Below, piece by piece: positions 1 through 11,621 of a stretch of DNA of 64,000 bases (position 1 is the stretch's first letter; each line of letters starts with the position of its first letter). A program made the translations under genes and the position numbers. This DNA is from Serratia nematodiphila DZ0503SBS1 (lineage in GTDB: Bacteria; Pseudomonadota; Gammaproteobacteria; Enterobacterales; Enterobacteriaceae), in contig NZ_JPUX01000001.1 in the NCBI RefSeq assembly GCF_000738675.1, positions 1,488,001 to 1,552,000 on the forward strand. Reading direction: 5' to 3'. The notes beneath the pieces are model-generated. The model did not search any database and was not told where the DNA came from. It saw only the letters and a list, made by a program, of their open reading frames with translations.

Positions 1-427
1 CGCCGCCTTCCTCCAGCGCCATCACGCACAGCATGGCGGTAAAGCCGGCGGTGCCGATGATCATCGCCTTGCGCTCATCCAGCCCGTTCGGCAGCGGCAC
101 CAGCCACTCACCGGAGACGCGCGCCTGCTCGGCCAGGCCGCCCCAGTGGTGTTCGCCCACGCCCCAGCCGGTGAGCACCACGCTTTGCCCCTCTTTGAAG
201 CGATCGTCGCGGCTGTGGCGCACGGTGCCGGCGAAATCGATGCCCGGCACCATCGGGAAGTTGCGCACGATCTTGCCTTTGCCGGTGATCGCCAGCGCAT
301 CCTTATAATTTAGGCTGGACCAGTTGATGTCGACGGTGACATCGCCTTCCGGCAACCGATCGCTGCCGATATCTTTGATATGAGCCAGAGTTTGGTCGTC
401 TTGTTGTTCCAATAACAGTGCACGCAT
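1..427 (-). CDS. acuI: Acrylyl-CoA reductase AcuI (YhdH family), N-terminal part
   Basis: This is the N-terminal part of a zinc-free quinone-oxidoreductase-like medium-chain dehydrogenase; the C-terminus lies beyond the left edge. The reading starts [12 protein letters not shown] and carries the family stretches [28 protein letters not shown] and [11 protein letters not shown] (start of the NADPH-binding fold). Family members reduce acryloyl-CoA to propionyl-CoA with NADPH in the cytoplasm, and the protein is known in E. coli as YhdH. It is divergent from csrD, as in other enterics. About 142 residues are visible out of roughly 325 usual. The start codon at 425-427 gives the standard family N-terminus. 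Confidence 0.9.
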   Translation of the reverse strand, partial: MRALLLEQQDDQTLAHIKDIGSDRLPEGDVTVDINWSSLNYKDALAITGKGKIVRNFPMVPGIDFAGTVRHSRDDRFKEGQSVVLTGWGVGEHHWGGLAEQARVSGEWLVPLPNGLDERKAMIIGTAGFTAMLCVMALEEGG

Positions 428-630
428 GTCACTCTTCCTCTCGTTTACACTTTTCTATCAATGGCTGAATCACATTTATTTGACTATATGCATAATAAGC
501 GGCCCAAGTCCTGATAAAGGACAAAAACGGCGCTTGCAGGTTTTATTCCTCGGCAAGGCTTGTTAGGGTTGGACGGCCCCTTTTGGCTAAAGGGGCACAC
601 TCACTTAACCATAGCGGACAAGGCACAGGG
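428..630. promoter_or_regulatory. acuI/csrD divergent region with csrD leader hairpin
   Basis: This intergenic stretch must carry both divergent promoters; none matches consensus well enough to place. A perfect 8-bp inverted repeat, GCCCCTTT-tggct-AAAGGGGC, lies at 576-596, 34 bases before the csrD start. It would fold in the csrD leader RNA. A TTG at 583 in the csrD frame lies inside the hairpin and is unlikely to be the start. Confidence 0.35.
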
Positions 631-2565
631 ATGCGATTTACCACCAAACTCTCTGCATTGATCACTCTGTTGGTCGCGCTGGCGATGTTTTTGATGCTGA
701 TGGGATGCTCATACAGCTTCTTTTACGTCACGCAAGATCGCGTGGAGCGCCGCTTGGATTCGATGGTCACCTCGCTCGATCAGGCCATGCTGCGTGAGCC
801 CCCCCAGGAGCAGGAAAAATGGTTGCCGCTCGTCATGCGCACGCTCGGCATCGTGTCGATCCGCGTAGAGGCCGGCGCCAGCCAACTGCTCGACTATAAA
901 TTGCCGACGGTCAAAAAAGAGCACTGGGATGCGCTGAACGGCTATCGTCAGGCCTCGCGCCCCCTGTTGCAGCACCCGGGCAGCACGCTATACATCACCT
1001 ACCTCGATCCCTTCGCCAGCGACGTGCGTACGCTGCAATCCACCGCCGCCGTCACGCTGTCGATCGTCATCATGGTGGTGATTTTGCTGTTCAGCCTGCG
1101 CTGGCTGCGTGAACAGGCCGACGGCGAAGATCTTCTGGAACGCCGCGCGCGGCGCATTCTGAACGGCGAGCGCGAAAACGTCATGCAGGGCGACGTGCGT
1201 GAGTGGCCGGCCAACGTCAGCGGCGCACTCGACCGCCTGCTGGCCGATCTGGCGGAAGCGCGGGAAGAGCGCAGCCGGGTCGATACGCTGATCCGCGCCT
1301 TCGCCGCGCAGGACGCCAAAACCGGGCTGAATAATCGCCTGTTCTTCGATAACCAATTGACCACTCAGCTGGAAGATGAAGGCTCGCACGGCATCGTGAT
1401 GATGGTGCGGCTGCCCGATTTCGAGACCCTGCGCGAGACGCACGGCAGCGTGGCGGTGCAAGAGCTGATGTATTCGCTGGTCAACCTGCTGTCTACCTTC
1501 GTGATGCGCTACCCGTCGGCGCTGCTGGCGCGCTACTTCCACAGCGATTTTACCGTGTTGTTGCCGCATCGAACCCTGAAGGAGGCCGACGGCATCGCTT
1601 CACAGCTGGTCAACGCCATCGATGCCTTGCCTTCCACGGCGCTGATCGATCGCGAGGCTTTCCTGCACATCGGCATCGTGGCGTACCGCAGCGGTCAAAC
1701 CACCGAGCAGGTGATCGACTATGCGGAGCAGGCGACGCGCCACGCTACGCTGCAGGGCGAAAACGGGTGGTATGTGTACGACAGCCAGGTGCCGGAAAAG
1801 GGGCGCGGCAGCGTCAAGTGGCGCACGCTGCTGGAACAGGTGCTGGCGCGCGGTGGCCCGCGGCTGTATCAGAAACCGGCGGTGACCGTGGAAGGCGAGG
1901 TGCACCATCGCGAGATCATGAGCCGGATCTATGACGGCACCCAGGAATTGCTGCCGGCGGAATATATGCCGCTGGTGCAGCAGCTGGGGTTGGCGGAGAG
2001 TTACGATCGCCAACAGGTGAGCCGCATCATTCCCTTGTTGGCGCAGTGGCCTGAGGAAACGCTGGCGTTTCCACTGTGCGTGGACTCGATTTTGCAGCGC
2101 TCTTTCCAGCGCTGGCTACGCGATACGCTGTTGCAATGCGAAAAAAGTCAACGTCGGCGAATTCTGATTGAACTTGCGGAGGCAGATGTGTGTCAACATA
2201 TCGACCGTTTGCGTCCGGTGCTGAGGCTGTTGTCAGGGCTGGGCTGCCGCCTTGCGGTGTCCAAAGCGGGTTTAACCGTGGTCAGTACGTCCTATATCAA
2301 GTCGCTGCAGGTGGAGATCGTCAAGCTCCACCCGGGGTTGGTGCGGAGCATCGATAAGCGGGACGAAAACCAGCTGTTCGTGCAGAGCCTGACCGGCGCC
2401 TGCGCGGGCACGCGCGCGCAGGTGTTCGCTGCCAGCGTACGTACGCGCAACGAATGGCAGACGCTGAAAGAGCGTGGGATCCATGGCGGGCAGGGCGACT
2501 TTTTCGCGTCGCCGGAACCGATCGACGCGGGGCGTAAAAAATATTCACGTCGTTATCGTGTTTAA
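631..2565 (+). CDS. csrD: RNase E specificity factor CsrD (degenerate GGDEF/EAL protein)
   Basis: CsrD is an inner-membrane protein that targets the sRNAs CsrB and CsrC for RNase E decay and so tunes CsrA activity. From the ATG at 631 the product is 644 residues, close to E. coli CsrD (646). A first membrane segment lies near residues 8-32 (ALITLLVALAMFLMLMG) and a second near 135-160 (AAVTLSIVIMVVILLFSL), with a periplasmic loop between and a HAMP-like linker after. The GGDEF site is degenerate (HSDF) and the EAL site reads REIM, as expected for a protein that neither makes nor cleaves c-di-GMP. It stands alone, divergent from acuI and upstream of mreB. Confidence 0.93.
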   Translation: MRFTTKLSALITLLVALAMFLMLMGCSYSFFYVTQDRVERRLDSMVTSLDQAMLREPPQEQEKWLPLVMRTLGIVSIRVEAGASQLLDYKLPTVKKEHWDALNGYRQASRPLLQHPGSTLYITYLDPFASDVRTLQSTAAVTLSIVIMVVILLFSLRWLREQADGEDLLERRARRILNGERENVMQGDVREWPANVSGALDRLLADLAEAREERSRVDTLIRAFAAQDAKTGLNNRLFFDNQLTTQLEDEGSHGIVMMVRLPDFETLRETHGSVAVQELMYSLVNLLSTFVMRYPSALLARYFHSDFTVLLPHRTLKEADGIASQLVNAIDALPSTALIDREAFLHIGIVAYRSGQTTEQVIDYAEQATRHATLQGENGWYVYDSQVPEKGRGSVKWRTLLEQVLARGGPRLYQKPAVTVEGEVHHREIMSRIYDGTQELLPAEYMPLVQQLGLAESYDRQQVSRIIPLLAQWPEETLAFPLCVDSILQRSFQRWLRDTLLQCEKSQRRRILIELAEADVCQHIDRLRPVLRLLSGLGCRLAVSKAGLTVVSTSYIKSLQVEIVKLHPGLVRSIDKRDENQLFVQSLTGACAGTRAQVFAASVRTRNEWQTLKERGIHGGQGDFFASPEPIDAGRKKYSRRYRV

Positions 2566-4021
<1,456 letters not shown>

Positions 4022-4115
4022 TCAGCCCCTGGAAGGAGGAATCGTATCGGATGAATGCGCACAGCGAGAATCGGGTACGGTTCCTCTTTCTGTTGTCGAG
4101 GAACTCGCATAATTT

Positions 4116-5141
4116 ATGAAGCCGATTTTTAGCAGGGGGCCTTCCCTGCAACTGCGACTTTTTTTGGCGGTGATTGCGGCCATTGGCCTGATCGTTGCCG
4201 ACAGCCGGCTCGGCACGTTCGTGAAGATACGCAACTACATGGACACCGCAGTCAGCCCTTTCTATTTTCTGGCCAACGGGCCGCGTAAAGTTTTGGACAG
4301 CGTGTCAGAGACGCTGGCCACCCGCCAACAGCTGGAGCTGGAAAACCGCGCTCTGCGGCAGGAACTGCTGCTGAAAAACAGCGATATTCTTCTTCTTGGC
4401 CAATTCAAGCAGGAAAACGCCCGCTTGCGCGAGCTGCTGGGTTCTCCGTTGCGTCAGGACGAACACAAGATGGTCACCCAGGTGATCTCCACCGGTTCCG
4501 ATCCGTATAGCGATCAGGTGGTGATCGACAAAGGGTCGGACAACGGCGTCTATGAAGGCCAGCCGGTGATCAGCGACAAGGGCGTGGTCGGTCAGGTGGT
4601 GGCGGTGGCGAAAGTCACCAGCCGCGTGCTGCTGATCTGCGACGCCTCGCATGCGCTGCCGATCCAGGTGCTGCGCAACGATATTCGGGTGATCGCCGCG
4701 GGCAGCGGCTGCGCCGACGATCTGCAACTGGAGCATCTGCCGAACAACACCGACATCCGCGTTGGCGACGTGCTGGTCACCTCCGGCCTCGGCGGCCGCT
4801 TCCCGGAAGGGTATCCGGTGGCGGTGGTTTCCTCGGTCAAGGTCGACAACCAGCGTGCTTACACTGTGATTCAGGCGCGGCCGACCGCCGGTCTGCAGCG
4901 CTTGCGTTACCTGTTGTTGCTATGGGGCGCCGATCGCAACGGCGACATGCCGCTGCCGCCGGACGAAGTGCACCGCGTGGCCAATGAACGCCTGATGCAG
5001 ATGATGCCGCAGGTGCTGCCGCCTGCCGGTTCCGTCGGGCCGCAGCTGCCGGCTCCGGCCACCGGGGTGGCGCCGCAAACCACGGCACCGGCCTCTGCTC
5101 AGCCTCAGGTTCAGCCCGCGGCGGCGGGGGTGGTGCAATGA
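4116..5141 (+). CDS. mreC: Rod shape-determining protein MreC
   Basis: MreC is a bitopic periplasmic scaffold that links MreB/MreD to the PBP2-RodA peptidoglycan synthase. The 341-residue protein has one N-terminal membrane helix ([17 protein letters not shown], about 12-28), a coiled-coil stretch rich in E, L and R (about 65-110), then the beta-domain ([35 protein letters not shown]). The last 60 or so residues are rich in Pro, Ala and Gln, a disordered tail that varies between species. The stop overlaps the mreD start by four bases, indicating translational coupling. Confidence 0.96.
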   Translation: MKPIFSRGPSLQLRLFLAVIAAIGLIVADSRLGTFVKIRNYMDTAVSPFYFLANGPRKVLDSVSETLATRQQLELENRALRQELLLKNSDILLLGQFKQENARLRELLGSPLRQDEHKMVTQVISTGSDPYSDQVVIDKGSDNGVYEGQPVISDKGVVGQVVAVAKVTSRVLLICDASHALPIQVLRNDIRVIAAGSGCADDLQLEHLPNNTDIRVGDVLVTSGLGGRFPEGYPVAVVSSVKVDNQRAYTVIQARPTAGLQRLRYLLLLWGADRNGDMPLPPDEVHRVANERLMQMMPQVLPPAGSVGPQLPAPATGVAPQTTAPASAQPQVQPAAAGVVQ

Positions 5142-5626
5142 ACAGCTACCGCAGCCACGGGCGCTGGATAATCTGGCTGTCGTTCCTGGTGGCGTTGGTG
5201 CTGCAAATCATGCCGTGGCCGGAGCAGATCTACATGTTCCGGCCTTCCTGGCTGGTGCTGATCCTGATCTACTGGGTGATGGCTTTGCCACATCGGGTCA
5301 ACGTCGGCACCGGCTTCGTGCTGGGGCTGATCATGGATCTGATCCTCGGTTCCACGCTGGGCGTGCGCGCGCTGGCGCTGGGCATCATCGCCTATCTGGT
5401 GGCGTTCAAATTCCAACTGTTCCGCAATATGGCGCTGTGGCAACAGGCGCTGATTGTCGTGCTGCTGTCGCTGTCGATGGACGTGGTGGTGTTCTGGGCT
5501 GAGTTTTTAGTGATCAACGTCTCTTTCCGCCCAGAGGTGTTCTGGAGTAGTGTGGTAAACGGCATTTTGTGGCCGTGGTTATTCCTGTTGATGCGCAAAA
5601 TCCGCCGTCAGTTCGCCGTACAGTAA
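5138..5626 (+). CDS. mreD: Rod shape-determining protein MreD
   Basis: MreD is a small polytopic inner-membrane partner of MreC in the elongasome. The 162-residue protein has about five hydrophobic segments, including [33 protein letters not shown] and [19 protein letters not shown], matching the family in length. Its ATG overlaps the mreC stop (ATGA), and yhdE follows after 10 bases, so mreBCD and the Maf gene are probably one transcript. Confidence 0.95.
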   Translation: MNSYRSHGRWIIWLSFLVALVLQIMPWPEQIYMFRPSWLVLILIYWVMALPHRVNVGTGFVLGLIMDLILGSTLGVRALALGIIAYLVAFKFQLFRNMALWQQALIVVLLSLSMDVVVFWAEFLVINVSFRPEVFWSSVVNGILWPWLFLLMRKIRRQFAVQ

Positions 5627-5636
5627 GGGTATATCA

Positions 5637-6221
5637 ATGACTTCGCTTTATCTGGCCTCCGGCTCCCCACGTCGACGTGAACTGCTGACCCTGCTGGGCG
5701 TGTCGTTCGACATTCTGCTGACGCATACCGAAGAGCAGCGCCGGGAAGGCGAAGCCGCAGAAGCCTATGTGCGCCGCCTGGCGCAGGACAAGGCCAAAGC
5801 GGGCGTGGCGCTGGCGCAGGAAGATCGGCCGGTGCTGGGCGCCGACACCATCGTGGTGCTCAACGGCCGGGTGCTGGAGAAGCCGCGCGACGAAGCCCAT
5901 GCGGCGGACATGCTGGCGGCCCTGTCCGGCAAGCAGCATCAGGTGATGACGGCAGTGGCGATCGCCGATCGCCACGACGTGCGTTGCCAGCTGGTGGTGA
6001 CCGACGTGACGTTCCGCAGCCTGTCACAACAGGATATCCGCGACTATATTGCTACGGGCGAACCGATGGATAAGGCGGGCGCCTATGGAATTCAAGGAAA
6101 GGGTGGTTGTTTCGTCAGAACGATAACCGGGAGTTATCACGCAGTGGTCGGTCTGCCGCTGGTCGAAACACATGAGCTGCTCAGTAATTTTGTCGCATTA
6201 CGTGATGTAAGAACCGGTTGA
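5637..6221 (+). CDS. yhdE: Maf-family dTTP/UTP pyrophosphatase YhdE
   Basis: This cytoplasmic nucleotide house-cleaning enzyme hydrolyses dTTP, UTP and modified pyrimidine nucleotides to the monophosphate and pyrophosphate. The 194 residues carry the Maf substrate loop [10 protein letters not shown] (about 8-17), the catalytic aspartate in LGADTIVV (about residue 70) and the C-terminal [10 protein letters not shown] motif. The arrangement after mreCD matches E. coli yhdE, which sets it apart from the paralogue YceF (7-methyl-GTP). It is followed after 38 bases by rng. Confidence 0.93.
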   Translation: MTSLYLASGSPRRRELLTLLGVSFDILLTHTEEQRREGEAAEAYVRRLAQDKAKAGVALAQEDRPVLGADTIVVLNGRVLEKPRDEAHAADMLAALSGKQHQVMTAVAIADRHDVRCQLVVTDVTFRSLSQQDIRDYIATGEPMDKAGAYGIQGKGGCFVRTITGSYHAVVGLPLVETHELLSNFVALRDVRTG

Positions 6222-6259
6222 TGGGCGCTGCCACTATCGACCGGCTCTGAGGAGAAGGC

Positions 6260-7729
6260 ATGACAGCTGAGCTACTGGTTAATATCACACCGTCTGAAAC
6301 GCGGGTCGCCTATATCGATGGCGGCATTCTGCAAGAGATCCATATCGAACGCGAATCCAAACGCGGCATCGTCGGCAATATCTATAAAGGGCGCGTCAGT
6401 CGCGTCCTGCCGGGCATGCAGGCGGCGTTCGTCGACATCGGCCTCGATAAGGCCGCCTTCCTGCACGCCTCTGACATCATGCCGCATACCGAATGCGTCG
6501 CCGGCGACGAGCGGAAAAACTTCCACGTGCGCGACATCGCCGAGCTGGTGCGCCAGGGGCAAGACCTGATGGTGCAGGTGGTGAAAGATCCGCTTGGCAC
6601 CAAGGGCGCGCGTCTGACCACCGATATCACGCTGCCTTCGCGTTATCTGGTCTTCATGCCGGGTGCGGCGCACGTCGGCGTGTCGCAGCGCATCGACAGC
6701 GAAGCCGAGCGCGAGCGCCTGAAGGCGATCGTGGCGCCGCACTGCGACGAGCTGGGCGGCTTTATCATCCGCACCGCGGCGGAAGGCATCGGCGAGGAAG
6801 AGCTGGCGCAGGACGCCGCATTCCTCAAACGGCTGTGGACCAAGGTGATGGAGCGCAAGAAGCGCAACCAGACCAAATACAAGCTGTACGGCGAGCTGGC
6901 GTTGGCGCAGCGCATCTTGCGCGATTTCGCTGGCGCGGCGCTGGATCGCATCCGCGTCGATTCGCGGCTGACGCACGATCTGCTGGTGGAGTTCACCGGC
7001 GAGTACATCCCGGACATCACCAACAAGCTCGAGCTCTATACCGGCAGCCAGCCGATTTTCGATCTGTACGATGTGGAAAACGAGATCCAGCGTGCGCTGG
7101 AGCGCAAGGTGGAGCTGAAGTCCGGCGGCTATCTGATCATCGATCAGACCGAGGCGATGACCACGGTCGACATCAACACCGGCGCCTTCGTCGGCCATCG
7201 CAACCTCGATGAAACCATCTTCAATACCAACATCGAGGCGACGCAGGCCATTGCGCGCCAGCTGCGGCTGCGCAACCTGGGCGGCATCATCATCATCGAC
7301 TTTATCGATATGAACAACGAAGAGCATCGCCGCCGGGTGCTGCACTCGCTGGAGCAGGCCTTGAGTAAAGATCGGGTAAAAACCACGATCAACGGCTTCT
7401 CTCAGCTAGGCTTAGTTGAAATGACGCGTAAACGAACGCGTGAAAGCATTGAACATGTGCTCTGTCACGATTGTCCTACTTGCAATGGGCGCGGCACCGT
7501 GAAAACGGTGGAAACCGTGTGCTACGAGATCCTGCGCGAGATTGTGCGCGTGCACCATGCTTACGATTCCGATCGCTTCCTGGTGTACGCCTCTGCGGCG
7601 GTCGGCGAAGCGCTGAAGAGCGAAGAGTCGCATGCGCTGGCCGAAGTGGAGATCTTCGTCGGCAAACAGGTGAAGGTGCAGATCGAACCGTTGTACAGCC
7701 AGGAGCAGTTCGACGTCGTCATGATGTAG
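6260..7729 (+). CDS. rng: Ribonuclease G
   Basis: RNase G is a cytoplasmic endoribonuclease that matures the 5' end of 16S rRNA and degrades some mRNAs. The 489-residue length equals E. coli RNase G. The S1 RNA-binding domain (GNIYKGRVSRVLPGMQAAFVDIG, split around residue 45) is followed by the 5'-sensor/RNase H region. Catalytic metal-binding acids lie in TTVDINTG and IIIDFIDMN, and the zinc-link CPTC that joins dimers is at HDCPTCNGRG. It lacks the long C-terminal scaffold of RNase E, as expected. An RBS (GAGGAGA) precedes the start. Sometimes named cafA. Confidence 0.96.
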   Translation: MTAELLVNITPSETRVAYIDGGILQEIHIERESKRGIVGNIYKGRVSRVLPGMQAAFVDIGLDKAAFLHASDIMPHTECVAGDERKNFHVRDIAELVRQGQDLMVQVVKDPLGTKGARLTTDITLPSRYLVFMPGAAHVGVSQRIDSEAERERLKAIVAPHCDELGGFIIRTAAEGIGEEELAQDAAFLKRLWTKVMERKKRNQTKYKLYGELALAQRILRDFAGAALDRIRVDSRLTHDLLVEFTGEYIPDITNKLELYTGSQPIFDLYDVENEIQRALERKVELKSGGYLIIDQTEAMTTVDINTGAFVGHRNLDETIFNTNIEATQAIARQLRLRNLGGIIIIDFIDMNNEEHRRRVLHSLEQALSKDRVKTTINGFSQLGLVEMTRKRTRESIEHVLCHDCPTCNGRGTVKTVETVCYEILREIVRVHHAYDSDRFLVYASAAVGEALKSEESHALAEVEIFVGKQVKVQIEPLYSQEQFDVVMM

Positions 7730-7817
7730 CCCGCCCGACATCGATAGGGGCTCGGCACGCCGGGCCCGTCAGTGCATAGATATTCCCGTTGCCAGGCAGC
7801 GGAGCAAGGAGAACTGC

Positions 7818-10800
7818 GTGAGGCGACTGCCTGGGATTCTGTTAGCAACAGGCGCCACCCTAATCGTGATTGTGGCGCTGCTGATCAGCGGGCTGCGCCT
7901 GATGCTGCCGAAGCTGAACGACTACCGTCCCCAACTGCTGGCGCAGGTGGAGAAGCTGTCCGGCGTGCCCGTGCAGATGGATTTCCTACAGGGCAGTTGG
8001 GAAACCTTCGGCCCACAGCTTGAAGTACGTAACCTGAGCGTTACGCTGCCCAAAAGCGATGTGCATATCGAGCGCGTGACGCTGGCGCTGGATGTGTGGC
8101 AGTCGCTGTTGCACTGGCGCTGGCAGTTCCGCGATCTGACCTTCTATCAATTCCGGCTTGATTTGAACGCCACGCTGGGTGGCGATCGGCAGGGCGATGG
8201 CCTTGAACCCGGTAAAATCAGCGATCTGATGCTGCGCCAGCTCGACCATTTCGATCTGCGCGACAGCCGTATTTCATTCCTGACGCCCGCCGGCGCGCGC
8301 GCCGAATTCGACATTCCCCAGCTGACCTGGCTCAACGGCCGCGATCGCCACCGCGCCGAGGGGCAGATCAGCCTGTCGACGCTGAACGGCCAACACGGCG
8401 TGGTGCAGCTGCGCATGGACCTGCGCGATAATCAGGGCCTGCTGGACACCGGCACGGTCTATCTGCAGGCCGATAACATCGACATGAAACCCTGGTTTAC
8501 CCGCTGGCTGCGTGCCAACACCGGGCTGGAAAGCGCCGACTTCAGCCTGGCTGCCTGGCTGCAGGTGCAGAACGGCGAGATCGCCGGCGGCCATGCGTTG
8601 CTCAAGCAAGGGGCGGCCAACTGGAATACCGGCGCCGCGCAGCACCGGCTGGACGTGGACAATCTGGCGCTGTCGCTGCGCCGCCAGGGCACAGGGTGGC
8701 AGCTCGACGTGCCGCAGCTGCGTTTGAGCACCGACGGCCAGGCCTGGCCGCAGGGCGCGCTTTCCGCCCTGTGGCTGCCGGAAAACACCGAATTCATGGG
8801 GCCGGCGCAGAATGAAGAGCTGCGGGTGCGCGCGACCAACCTTCAGCTGGAGCGCCTGTCGGCGCTGCTGCCGACCTTCTCGTTCCTCAGCCCGGACGTG
8901 CTCGAGCGCTGGAACGATCTGCAGCCGCAGGGGCAGGTGGCAGCGCTGGCGCTGGACATCCCGCTCAAGCAGCCGGAAAAGAGCCGTTTTCAGACGCTGT
9001 GGCGCGATGTCAGCTGGCAGCGTTGGGAACTGCTGCCCGGCGTCAACCACTTCTCCGGTGCGCTGAGCGGCGGGGTGGAGAACGGCCGCCTGACGTTGGG
9101 GCTCACCGACAGCACCCTGCCTTACGGCGACATGTTCCGCGCTCCGCTTGAAATCAACAGCGCGCGCGGCGCGCTGACCTGGCGTTACAACGATCAAGGG
9201 TGGGAGCTGGCGAGCCAGGGGCTGGACGTCAAGGCGAAGTCGCTGTGGGTCAACGGTGATTTCCGTTATCAGCAGCCGGCCAAGGGCGATCCGTGGCTGA
9301 ACATTCTGGCGGGCATCCGCCTGTATGACGGCGCCGACGCCTGGCGCTATTTCCCGGAGCCGTTGATGGGCAAGCATCTGGTGGACTACCTGAGCGGCGC
9401 CATTCAGGGCGGCCAGGTGGATAACGCCACGCTGATTTATTCCGGCGATCCGCAGCACTTCCCGTATCGTAAAAACGAAGGGCAGTTTGAAGTCTTCGTA
9501 CCGCTACGTCACGCCACCTTCCAGTTCCAACCGGGCTGGCCGGCGCTGACCGATTTGGCGATCGATCTCGATTTCGCCAACGAGGGATTGTGGATGCATG
9601 CGCCGCAAACCCGATTGGGTAAGGTGGCGGGTAAAAATATCAGCGCGGTGATCCCGGATTACCTGAAAGAGCGGCTGCTGATCGATGCCGAAGTCGCGGG
9701 GGCGGGCAGCGACGTGCATGACTACTTCATGCAGACGCCGTTGCACGATTCGCTCGGGGCGGCGCTGGAGCAGCTGCAGATTGGCGGTGATGTCAGTGGG
9801 CGCTTACATCTTGATATTCCCCTGGACGGCGAGCAGGTCAGAGCCACCGGCGAAGTGGCGCTGAACAACAATTCGTTGCTGATAAAGCCGCTGGACAGCG
9901 AACTGCAAAAGCTCAGCGGCAAGTTCCGCTTCGACAACGGCAACCTGCAGAGCGACCCCCTGTCGGCCAACTGGTTCGGGCAGCCGGTGGCGGTCAACTT
10001 TTCCACGCAGGAAGGCGATCGCGATTACAAGATCAATGTCGGCCTGAAGGGCGACTGGCAGCCGGGCAAGTTCCCCGGCCTGCCGACAGAGGCTGCCGCT
10101 GCGCTCAGCGGCAGTGCGCCCTGGCAGAGTCAGGTGGCCATCACGTTGCCGCATCAGGGCTCGGCCAGCTACGATATCGGTCTGGACGCAGACCTGAAGA
10201 AAGTGAGCAGTCACTTACCTTTACCGCTGGACAAGGCGCCGGGCGAGGCGTTGCCGGTGAACGTCAAGGTTAAAGGCGGTCTTAACGGCTTCACGTTGAC
10301 CGGCAGCGCGGGCAAGCAGAACCGCTTCAACAGCGAATGGAACTTCGACAAAAAACAGGTGAATCTGGCGCGTGCCGCCTGGCAAACCAACGGTGGCGGC
10401 ACCCCGCCGCTGCCGGCCGGCAAATCGATGACGCTGAACCTGCCGGCGCTGGACGGCGAGCAGTGGCTGGCGCTGCTGGCGCCGGCGCTGAAACAGGGCG
10501 GCGGCAGCGGTCAGGTGGGCGGTTTCAGCTTCCCCACCACCGTGGCGCTGACCACGCCGCAGCTGCTGTTGGGCGGCCAGGCCTGGCATAAGCTGACGCT
10601 GTCGGCCGAAAAACAGCTTGGCGCTACCCTGGTGAGCGCCAAGAGCGACGAAGTGGACGGCAGCCTGCGGGTGGCCGATCGCGGGCCGTGGCGCGCCGAT
10701 ATCAACTACCTGTATTACAACCCACAGTTCGCCGAGACGAAAAACGCGGCGGGTGCGCCGTCGCCGTCGACCGAGAAAGTTTCCTTCCGCGACTGGCCTT

Positions 10801-11621
10801 CGCTGATGCTGCGCTGCAAGTCGTGCTGGGTGCTGGGGCAGAACCTCGGCAAGGTCGAGGCGGATCTGACTAATCGGGGGGATACCCTGACGCTGGATCA
10901 CGGCCTGGTCGATACCGGTAAAGGGCGCATGAGCGCCACCGGCTTGTGGAAGCAAAACGCGCAGGAAGAGCGCAGCTCGCTGAAAGGCAAACTGCTCGGC
11001 GGCAAGATAGATGAAACCGCCGCCTTCTTCGGCATCACTATCCCGCTGAAGGGGGCGCCTTACGACGTGGACTTCGATCTGTACTGGCACGGCGCGCCGT
11101 GGCAGCCGCAGGTCAATACGTTAAGCGGCGCGCTGCAGGTCAAGATGGGCAAGGGCGAGATCGACAGCATGGGCGGCGGCCGCGCCGGCCAGCTGCTGCG
11201 GCTGGTCAGCTTCGACGCCCTGCTGCGCAAGCTGCAGTTCGATTTCAGCGATACCTTCGGCAAAGGTTTCTACTTTGATTCCATCCGCAGCACCGCCTGG
11301 CTGAAAGATGGCATAATGCATACTGATAATCTATTGATCGACGGCCTGGCAGCGGACATCGCCATGAGCGGCCAGATCGATCTGGCGCGCCGCCGCATCG
11401 ATATGGAGGCGGTGGTGGCGCCGGCGATTTCGGCGACCGTCGGCGTGGCCACGGCGTTTGTCGTCAACCCGATCGTCGGCGCGGCGGTATTTGCCGCCTC
11501 GCAGGTGCTGGGGCCGCTGTGGAGCAAGATTTCGCTGATTCGCTACCATATCGGCGGCGATCTCGACCAGCCGAAGATCAATGAGGTACTTCGTAAGGCA
11601 AAGGAGGATAAGGCGTCATGA
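7818..11621 (+). CDS. yhdP: AsmA-like envelope phospholipid transport protein YhdP
   Basis: YhdP is a very large inner-membrane-anchored, periplasm-spanning protein of the AsmA/TamB group, thought to form a hydrophobic groove moving phospholipids to the outer membrane together with TamB and YdbH (known). The 1267-residue protein matches E. coli in size. It has one N-terminal membrane helix (ATLIVIVALLISGL, about 12-28), long beta-rich repeats, and an AsmA-like C-terminal region (about 1100-1250) ending with a Gly/Ala/Val hydrophobic stretch. The start is GTG at 7818 behind AAGGAG. The stop overlaps the next gene's ATG by four bases, so the nitrilase and tldD are co-transcribed with it. Confidence 0.94.
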   Translation: MRRLPGILLATGATLIVIVALLISGLRLMLPKLNDYRPQLLAQVEKLSGVPVQMDFLQGSWETFGPQLEVRNLSVTLPKSDVHIERVTLALDVWQSLLHWRWQFRDLTFYQFRLDLNATLGGDRQGDGLEPGKISDLMLRQLDHFDLRDSRISFLTPAGARAEFDIPQLTWLNGRDRHRAEGQISLSTLNGQHGVVQLRMDLRDNQGLLDTGTVYLQADNIDMKPWFTRWLRANTGLESADFSLAAWLQVQNGEIAGGHALLKQGAANWNTGAAQHRLDVDNLALSLRRQGTGWQLDVPQLRLSTDGQAWPQGALSALWLPENTEFMGPAQNEELRVRATNLQLERLSALLPTFSFLSPDVLERWNDLQPQGQVAALALDIPLKQPEKSRFQTLWRDVSWQRWELLPGVNHFSGALSGGVENGRLTLGLTDSTLPYGDMFRAPLEINSARGALTWRYNDQGWELASQGLDVKAKSLWVNGDFRYQQPAKGDPWLNILAGIRLYDGADAWRYFPEPLMGKHLVDYLSGAIQGGQVDNATLIYSGDPQHFPYRKNEGQFEVFVPLRHATFQFQPGWPALTDLAIDLDFANEGLWMHAPQTRLGKVAGKNISAVIPDYLKERLLIDAEVAGAGSDVHDYFMQTPLHDSLGAALEQLQIGGDVSGRLHLDIPLDGEQVRATGEVALNNNSLLIKPLDSELQKLSGKFRFDNGNLQSDPLSANWFGQPVAVNFSTQEGDRDYKINVGLKGDWQPGKFPGLPTEAAAALSGSAPWQSQVAITLPHQGSASYDIGLDADLKKVSSHLPLPLDKAPGEALPVNVKVKGGLNGFTLTGSAGKQNRFNSEWNFDKKQVNLARAAWQTNGGGTPPLPAGKSMTLNLPALDGEQWLALLAPALKQGGGSGQVGGFSFPTTVALTTPQLLLGGQAWHKLTLSAEKQLGATLVSAKSDEVDGSLRVADRGPWRADINYLYYNPQFAETKNAAGAPSPSTEKVSFRDWPSLMLRCKSCWVLGQNLGKVEADLTNRGDTLTLDHGLVDTGKGRMSATGLWKQNAQEERSSLKGKLLGGKIDETAAFFGITIPLKGAPYDVDFDLYWHGAPWQPQVNTLSGALQVKMGKGEIDSMGGGRAGQLLRLVSFDALLRKLQFDFSDTFGKGFYFDSIRSTAWLKDGIMHTDNLLIDGLAADIAMSGQIDLARRRIDMEAVVAPAISATVGVATAFVVNPIVGAAVFAASQVLGPLWSKISLIRYHIGGDLDQPKINEVLRKAKEDKAS

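Noticed and set aside
583..630. Longer N-terminus of CsrD from a TTG at 583
   Set aside because: It lies inside a hairpin, has no RBS, and ATG 631 gives the E. coli-like start and length.
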